A stretch of DNA of 64,000 nt, taken from the NCBI RefSeq assembly GCF_000001735.4, contig NC_003074.8:14763261-14827260 (forward strand), given 5' to 3'. A program made the position numbers and the translations under genes. Shown here in pieces: positions 57,219 to 64,000 of the stretch; the first letter of the stretch is position 1, and the number at the start of each line of letters is the position of its first letter. This DNA comes from Arabidopsis thaliana. Lineage: Eukaryota > Streptophyta > Magnoliopsida > Brassicales > Brassicaceae. The notes beneath the pieces are model-generated. The model was not told where the DNA came from, searched no databases, and saw only the letters and a list, made by a program, of their open reading frames with translations.

Positions 57219-57609
57219 AACTTCTGACCTTTGACATAAAAACTGCCGAGAGAAGCGATTGATCCAACTCAGTGACCTCGATGAGATCCGTCTAGAAGCT
57301 TATGAGAGTTCTTAAATCTACAAGGAGAGAACCAAGCTTTTCCATGACAAGAAGATCATCACTAAGGATTTCCAGGTTGGTGATCAGGTGCTGCTATTCA
57401 ACTCTCGCTTGAAACTCTTTCCAGGAAAATTTAAATCCAGATGGTCTGGCCCCTTCTGTATCACTGAGGTCCGTCCTAATGGAGCAGTCACTCTAGCTGG
57501 TAAGAGTCGAGATTTTACAGTAAATGGTCAAAGGCTCAAGAAATACTTAGCAGACCAAATCCTTCGAGAGGTGACATCGGTTCATCTCCAAGAACTTCTT
57601 GATGATTAA
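57219..57609 (+). pseudogene. Integrase C-terminal part (element 2)
   Basis: Out of frame with the main integrase block; a further shift near 57250 and a stop near 57314-57316. From 57388 it is open and gives FPGKFKSRWSGPF, the end of Athila integrase, to TAA at 57607. Confidence 0.8.
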
Positions 57610-58698
57610 AGGAGTAAAGGAGTCAAGCTAACGACTTTAAACAAGCTCACTTGGGAGGAAGTCCCATGACTATCTCTGTAAATAAATTTTTTATTTTCTT
57701 GTTATTTTTTATTTGTCTCAGTTGTGTTTGTAGTTCTCAGGAACGAAGGAACAGTGTGGAGATAGAGTAAAAACTCAAAACTTTTACTCTACAGAAGACC
57801 TGGAGATCGATTGTATAGCCCGTTGGAGTACAAAATTTTGAAAATCATCTATTGCACCTGGAGACCAAAAACTTTTAAATCATCATTTTACTCGACCAAC
57901 AGAAGCTACAGAGTCTTACAGGGAGTTTATCAAGTTTACAGTAGATTTCCTGCAGTTTTCCCAGTCAACAGAGTGTAAACCACGCGCTAAGGATAAGATG
58001 GAGAGAGAATCTCAAACTCAATCTCAGCCATTCCTTTCACTCGACCTTACTCTCTCCTGTTTTCAACCACTCGACCAAAACAACCAACTCGACCTTACTC
58101 TCTCCTGTTTTCCACCACTCGACCTAAACAACCAACTCGACCTCATAAGCCCTAGCCGTACTCGACCTCTGCCGCATCCACACAGTTCAACGATTCACTC
58201 GACCCGCAGAACCACTCGACCTCCGAGGACCACTCGACCTAGGCGCCGCCGTCACCAGTTCATTTCCTCCTTCACTCGACCGGACCTCTACACTCGACTC
58301 CGTTGGGATACTCGACCAATTCATCACATCAACCGCCGTCTCTTCCAAAAGAAGCTACTCGACCTCGTTACTCAGTCTCGTAGCCGCACTCGACCGACGC
58401 CGCCTCAGCCGATTTCAACAACGCACTCTACCGACGCCGCCTCAGCCGATTTCAACAACTCACTCGACCTTTCCAGTGCCGCCGCTATCGAGTACTCCTC
58501 CTCGTTCACCGTCGAATTCTCAGGGTTCAAGATTTCACTCGACCTCGAGTTTTAACTCGACCTCTGTAACTGCAACTCAACTTCTTGAAATCAACAGAGC
58601 CCTGAAGCACTGTAATAGAGATTACTCGACCTCAAGACTTCACCGGCTGAACTCGACATCCACAATTCACTCGACCTCCAGGAACAGCTCAGGAGAAT
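57610..58698 (+). other. Spacer between pol and ATHILA ORF, element 2
   Basis: Starts with the conserved post-integrase sequence (AAGGAGTCAAGC). The part 58039-58676 is the direct ACTCGACC array. The open frame 57998-58555 is rich in the Ser-Leu-Asp and Thr-Arg-Pro codons forced by this repeat and is unlikely to be a gene. Confidence 0.7.
58039..58676 (+). repeat. Direct array of ACTCGACC, 18 exact copies
   Basis: Eighteen exact ACTCGACC, none in reverse orientation, in 638 bp. A sub-repeat of about 36 bp (ACCGACGCCGCCTCAGCCGA) occurs twice near 58393-58450. Confidence 0.9.
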
Positions 58699-60559
58699 CA
58701 TGAGCAATTACAGTGGCATTTCTTCTGTTGATCCTGACTACAACATGGATGAGACAGAGTCGTCATCTTCAAGGCTAGAGAGAGAACAGAGAATATGAAA
58801 GCTTCAGAAGGAAAGCTGAGATAGCCGGAGGGAAGAGAGCGATGATAGAGAGGTATGAGCTTATAGACGAAGATCTGGAAGACGAGTACATGCCTGAACA
58901 GACTCGCAGAGCTACCAAACTTCTACACAAGCCCGACGTATTGCCTGCTAAGGAATATGTTAGGCTTTTCAAGCTGAATGAGTTTTGTAGCACGAGGTAT
59001 CCTTGCTCGACCTCACTTGCACAACTCGGATTGTTGGAAGATGTTCAGCACCTGTACCAGATTTGTCATCTGGACACTCTGATGGCTTATCCGTATGTAG
59101 CGTATGAAGATGAGACAATACAATTCCTCTCCACGCTGCAAGTAGAGCTCTACCAAGGTATGACCTCTGATGAGTTGGATTGTGAAGGATTGGGATTCTT
59201 GCGATTCTCTGTGTATGGTCATGAGTATAGGTTATCAATCAAGCGCTTGGAAGGATTGTTTGGCTTCCCCAGTGGAACGGGATCTAAGCCCAAGTATGAC
59301 AGAGAAGAGTTGAAAGACTTGTGGATCACCATTGGCAGCTCTGTACGGCTGAATTCTTCCAGGTCAAAGAGCAATCAGATACGCAGCCCTGTCATCAGGT
59401 ACTTCCAGCGTTCTATAGCCAATGTACTCTACTCCCAAGAGATCACAGGGACTGTTACTAACTCTAATATGGAGATGATCGCAATGGCCCTAAAGGGAAC
59501 TCTTCGCCAAACTAAGAATGGTATGTCTCTCCAAGGTGAAATCAATGACACACCTCTCTCTATACTTCTTCTGATCCATCTGTGTGGATACAAGAGCTGG
59601 GCTGTCAGCAATAACCACAAGAGAGCACGAGGCGCTCTGTGCATAGGTGGTGTTGTGACACCGATTCTGATAGCTTGTGGAGTCCCAATCATTTCTGCTG
59701 GACTCGAGCCGCGAGCAATGGATATCGAGCACCTACGTCACTGCGAATTCCTGGAGTTTGCAATGGTTGACGACTTCCACAGGTTCAGGTTTGAGCACTC
59801 TACAGAGAGGAGAGCTAGCATCCTTCTCCCTAGCCCTGAGGTTACACAGATAATAGAGGGAGATAACATTGATTTTTAGCCTGAGGTTGGACGCCTCTAC
59901 TATGAGAACGCTCTGCCATTGGATGAGGATGATCTTTTAGAAGAAGCTGCTTCGGATGGGATGGATGAAGATAGAGCAGTGGAGTTCGACACTAGCATGT
60001 ATCACTTTGGTGAACATGTACCTCCAGCGAGGCAGAGCAAGAGCTTGACTGAAGCTTATAAGAACAACAGTAAATTGCAGAGGTGGTGCAAGAAGCAGGA
60101 CAAGCTGCTCGCCAAGTGTTTCAAGGCTATCAAGCTTCTGACAGATAAGTTGAGTTGTTCCTCCTCCACCACTGCTATTCCACAGGGACAGCCTCCTCTG
60201 GAGATGCCATCGAGGAGATTTGATGAGCCTGCGCACAGGTCTGAGCTTAGCGAGCAGAGAGTCTCACATGTCCCGGCTAGGCATTCGTCATTCGAGTCCC
60301 GGTAGCACAAGAGAAGAAGGAAGGCTACACTCACTCGATCTAGCAGCAGATCACGCCTCATTCACTCGACCGCGGTGCTGGCCGCAGCAGAAGGAGAGAG
60401 GTCGAGTATCCTCAAAGCGGTGCTGGCCGCAACAGAGGTGATGAGGTCAAGTACCCACCTGCTGGAGCTGATACAGAACAAGGTGGTTCGTCTATGGCCT
60501 GAGAGCAATCACAGGCAGCCATTGACGAACAACTACGTTCATTCTTCGACCGAGGTAAG
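58699..60559 (+). pseudogene. ATHILA ORF (element 2), nearly complete but broken
   Basis: ATG at 58699 (MSNYSGISSVDPDYNMDE), parallel to element 1. A frameshift lies near 58790. The main block 58842-59879 is open for 345 codons with LLEDVQHLYQICHLDTLMAY, FGFPSGTG, SPVIRYFQRSIANVLYS and GALCIGGVVTPILIACG. TAG at 59877-59879, then the same frame is open from 59919 to 60305, with acidic sequence and MYHFGEHVPPAR. A stop at 60303-60305 is followed by an Arg/Ser-rich tail with a frame change. No enzyme motif is visible. Role in Athila unknown. Confidence 0.85.
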
Positions 60560-60664
60560 CGCCTCACTTCACCATTGTATTATATCATTTGTTGTGATTT
60601 GTTTTTTTTTTCATTTTGTTTCTGTGATTGGATTTGTCCTGAGTACTCTCTTCCAAGTTTATTC

Positions 60665-60700
60665 GCACAGTGGACTGTGTGATTTAAGTTTGGGGGAGGG
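60665..60700 (+). promoter_or_regulatory. Hairpin and internal polypurine tract (element 2)
   Basis: CACAGT-GG-ACTGTG stem followed by TTTGGGGGAGGG at 60689-60700; the same arrangement as 38651-38688 in element 1. Confidence 0.6.
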
Positions 60701-62190
60701 CTCAGGAAGTGTGTGTTGCATTGTATATATTTTTGAGTCTGCATTCATCTAAGGGATAGAAAAACCAAAAAAATTTGAAAAATTTCAGAAAATGATTTCA
60801 CAAAAAAAAAGAGTGTTCATGTAATTGCATTACATTTAGAATCGAGTCTAGAGTGTTTCATTTAGGATTATTGCATATGTATAGGGGATGATGATGAGAT
60901 AGCCTTGTAAGCATTTTGATTCACCGGAGAAACTCAGTGCCCTCGTTACTAGTTGTCTGTTGAGTAGTCAATGAATTTGAAATAAAACTGAACCATGCCT
61001 AGATTGCTCTACTCGACCACACTGTCATGATCTGATACGATTTCCTATCAATTTGAACCTGAATCTGATCTTTAATTATCATGTCTGCATCAAATTTGAA
61101 CTCATGGATACCCTAAAATACTTGGATTTTCTTATTCATTTTGATCACTCTTGTTAATCCAAGTAGCTGATTCTGCTTATTAGAGCAGTTAACTCAAACC
61201 CAAACCTAGACTTTCTTTCAAGCCCTATATCACTTGTGAGTGTTTGTGAGGTCTTATTCCGATTAAGTTTGGTAGAAAGTGTTAGGTTCGTAACGACAGA
61301 GATAGTGTCTCATGTAGTTCTAGTTCATATTTTTCGGACTAGATAGGACTAGGTGGGCGCTTATACTTTGGGTTGGGATGTGTTTAAAAGAAAAAAAAGA
61401 GGGATTGATTCATTGATAAGAAAAAGTAAAAGACTCTAGGTGAAGTAAGCTAAAGAAGCAGAAAAAGTCTAGTAAAGGTTTTGGGATTTGAAAAGAAAAG
61501 AAAGAGTTCTTGTTAGCTATTGAAGATGGGCGAAAGCCCTTGGTTTTAAAATGTTAAAAACAGGAACCTTAGTTGTTAAAGAAATCCAAATCCACTAGAT
61601 GTGTCAAAGTGTTGAGAAAACTTCTCCTAGAGTTAAGAGAAAAGAAAAGAATGATTAGAAAATGGCTTAAAAGATTCATGAATGCAAAGGGTAGAGTTAA
61701 GTTCTTATATTGGGATTGGAGATGGGATTGCCATTAGAGCTTCATTTGATGTACTCTGGGTAGATGGGATCTTATCTCTGTATGCATAGCTTGGGACTTA
61801 CCTTTAGCATTCTACTAAAGCTTAATCATTTTTTGAGAGATCCCCTGTTACTGAAGCATATTCTGTAAGGGACCATCTTTGTCTCTTGACCTTTTATCTT
61901 AGCCAAATGAGTTCATTGATGATGCATTGCTTGATTCACGTTCCAGAATTAATGAATGTTAAAGGGATTGGTAGATTTGAAAACATGTGTAGGTCGAGCA
62001 TATGAGTCGGATTGATTGATAATGAGGCATGGCTAACGTTTTTAAGTAGAATTCGATCTTGCAGCTAGAACTTTCAACTTGGACATTGATTTCATCTGGT
62101 TTATCTTGTGCTTTGGCTCTGAGTCCCCGCTTTCAAACCTCACTTCCAGCTTGTTCTTGATTGTTTGCTTGAGGGCAAGCAAAGACTAAG
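60701..62190 (+). other. 3' untranslated region of Athila element 2
   Basis: Non-coding, aligned by eye with 38689-40169. No gene seen. Confidence 0.7.
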
Positions 62191-62200
62191 TTTGGGGGAG
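62191..62200 (+). other. Polypurine tract of element 2
   Basis: TTTGGGGGAG just before the 3' LTR at 62202. Confidence 0.8.
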
Positions 62201-62201
62201 T

Positions 62202-63947
62202 TGATAAGTGTGTATTTTGCATGTTTTGAGCATCCATTTGTCATCACTTTAGCATCATATCATCACTGTTTTATACCATTTCTCATCATTTGTCATCACT
62301 TTACATGTTTAGGATAGATTTGCATGCATGTTGCATATTTGCGTTGATTTCAGGTGATTTGGAGCTGTTGACGAGCTATCTGGAAGAAGCGGGACGGATC
62401 ATGTCAAACCACTCAACCCCGAGGTCGAGTAGAAGCTTCAAGATCTCAACAGATCACTCGACCCCCTGGTCGAGTAGAGGACATCACTACTTCACCACAT
62501 CACTCGACCCCAAGGTCGTGTGTCTTCATCCCATCACCTGACAATCACTCGATCACACCACTCGACCCCGAGACCGAGTGTCTTCACCTTCATTGCCAGA
62601 ACACTACTCGACCTCTTCACTCTACCTGGAAGTCGAGTATCACTCGACTGCATACTCGATGACAAGCTTCAGAGCCTTCTTCATTCCGCACTCAACCAGA
62701 CACTCGAGCACAAGGAAGAAAAAAAGACTCCAGCTATTCACTCGACCACCCACTCGACCACATGGGTCGAGTACAGTTCTTAATCCGTCCCAATACTGCG
62801 TTGTTTTAAGTATTAGGGTTTCGGAACATTTGGCTATAAGTATCATGTACTTCACATTTTCGCAGACAAGTTTTTATCTAGTTTTATTCCGCAGACCTTG
62901 TGTTCTAGACCTTTTGTAATCTGGATTTCTCTTTATCTATTCAGTATTCAGTATTCATCTTTTGTTCTTGAGTTCGTTTACTGTTGTTCATTCTGTTATC
63001 ATCCTACTGTTACACTGTTGTTATCATGTTTTCAACTTGTTCAACGTTTACGCTTACTGTTATGATGTCTGAGTAGTGAATAGGTTTCTGAGGATGGGTT
63101 AAAGTAGTGTAGAATTCTCAGTATGCTAGGTGATTGAGTATTGGTTGATAGATCCCTTCTGAATTAGTTGTTGTTAATGCCTATTGCTTTCTGATCAACT
63201 GAAATTTGAGCCCAGACATTTCCGCGCCCAAAAGGTGTTCGATGAAATGTTTGAACCACTAATTCCAGAGATTCGTGATCCTGTACCAAGGTATTGGTTG
63301 CAGGGAGCGTTTTGGCTTTAACTTGTTGATTCGTAATGCCTGTTAGGTTAGCTCTCGTCAATGGTGATTGAGTCTGGGACTAGGTTAACTTGAGAGTCTC
63401 TTTTGCGGTGGCACTTAGATTTGGTTAATGAACTTGTTGTCTAGGGTTAATTTATTGAGCATGTCAATCACTTGTAAACTGAGGAAACGAAACTACTCAA
63501 TTACGCCATCCTTGGGAATTCTTTATCTGATTGAATTCTTTGTTTACTCTACTGTTGTTTACTGCATCCTGTTATCTGTCGCTTAATTTCTGCAATTCTT
63601 TCTATTTACTCAACCTCGTACTCGACCACCCAGTTGTCTGCCAACAGACTGTGCAGTCGAGTATCTGTGTTTTATTTTCTGTCTGTTACTCGACCTGTCA
63701 CTCGACCTCACCCAGTGCTCTACAAAGAGTATTGGTCGAGTGTTTCACTGTTTCTGTTTGATTTTCTGTTTTCTGCATGTTCACTTAGGACTGTTAGAAC
63801 ACACCAAAACCTGTTATTTCTTGGCTTGACTTAGTGACTTCTGATCACATCTTGATTGTTAGCATCACACCCATTTGGATTGACAACCTAAAATACTACA
63901 ACGATATGATTGGTGTTTTAGGATAATTGACTAAAAACCTATTATCA
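62202..63947 (+). repeat. 3' LTR of Athila element 2
   Basis: 1,746 bp, about 54 bp longer than the 5' LTR. The main difference is one extra unit of about 70 bp in the ACTCGACC array near 62505-62575, with a 12-bp loss nearby. Confidence 0.92.
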
Positions 63948-64000
63948 CATGGTCCGGGTTCCTACTTCAGCTCGAATAGTTTGACCTAATGTAAAGATCA
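63948..64000 (+). pseudogene. Continuation of the copia-like element
   Basis: 53 bp after the 3' LTR. The frame MVRVPTSARIV continues the broken copia-like gag start at 49988. Cut by the window edge. Confidence 0.4.

Larger units (their letters stand above)
50021..63947 (+). mobile_element. Athila-type Ty3/gypsy element 2, full layout, 13.9 kb
   Basis: LTRs at 50021-51712 and 62202-63947, with near-identical sequence outside the ACTCGACC array. Flanks CATGA and CATGG differ by one base and are the probable target duplication. Order: LTR, tRNA-Asp primer-binding site, gag, protease, RT, RNase H, integrase, spacer, ATHILA ORF, 3' UTR, polypurine tract, LTR. Several stops and frameshifts in gag-pol make it non-autonomous now. 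Confidence 0.92.

Noticed and set aside
57998..58555. 185-codon open frame with Leu-Asp and Thr-Arg-Pro repeats
   Set aside because: A by-product of the octamer array. In element 1 the same place lacks a matching frame.

Overview
The window looks like repeat-rich, probably pericentromeric or heterochromatic, nuclear DNA of a dicot, most likely a Brassicaceae species. The grounds are Athila-lineage Ty3/gypsy retrotransposons with the plant-specific ATHILA ORF, a MULE transposase next to a DUF1985/Ulp1-type gene, Tat-type antisense ORFs, Helitron and CACTA remnants, and two F-box-like genes resembling the Arabidopsis At2g35280/At1g67623 family. I see no rRNA, tRNA, organellar or bacterial genes and no CRISPR array. 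Most reading frames are broken, spliced or inside repeats. The best candidate for an intact host-type gene is the F-box-like gene at 9374-10036.

Regions: (1) 1-2820 is AT-rich with CACTA-like subterminal repeats. (2) 2822-19229 may be one composite MULE neighbourhood. It holds a 678-bp foldback element, a nine-exon DUF1985/Ulp1 pseudogene on +, a GTAC-rich 107-bp tandem array with a 515-bp higher-order period, two convergent F-box-like paralogues (the second with an in-frame stop), a second GTAC-rich patch, and a MULE transposase gene on -. The transposase gene is split by a 3.5-kb LTR element that encodes a 1,003-residue protein without reverse transcriptase or integrase. (3) 19230-30595 is a patchwork: a small Helitron inside a CACTA-like element, a LINE 3' fragment, a gypsy gag fragment, a solo LTR nested in another LTR, and a Helitron helicase tail. 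(4) 30596-47187 is Athila element 1, with target-site duplication TATTC. It has lost RT, RNase H and integrase, and its 3' LTR is split by a rearranged Tat-type element and a Harbinger-like MITE. (5) 47188-50020 holds a long-TIR element with tRNA-like A and B boxes, a small two-exon gene remnant and a copia-like 185-bp LTR. (6) 50021-63947 is Athila element 2, with full gag-PR-RT-RH-INT-ATHILA layout, near-identical LTRs and many coding lesions.

The strongest unexplained signal is the octamer ACTCGACC. In the Athila LTRs it is paired with its reverse complement as short hairpins. Upstream of the ATHILA ORF it lies in dense direct arrays. It is also in the gag-protease linker, and in sense orientation in a second, related LTR family. 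A second signal is GTAC-rich repeat DNA upstream of both F-box paralogues. Exon junctions, TSDs and element ends were read by eye; no alignment or database search was run.
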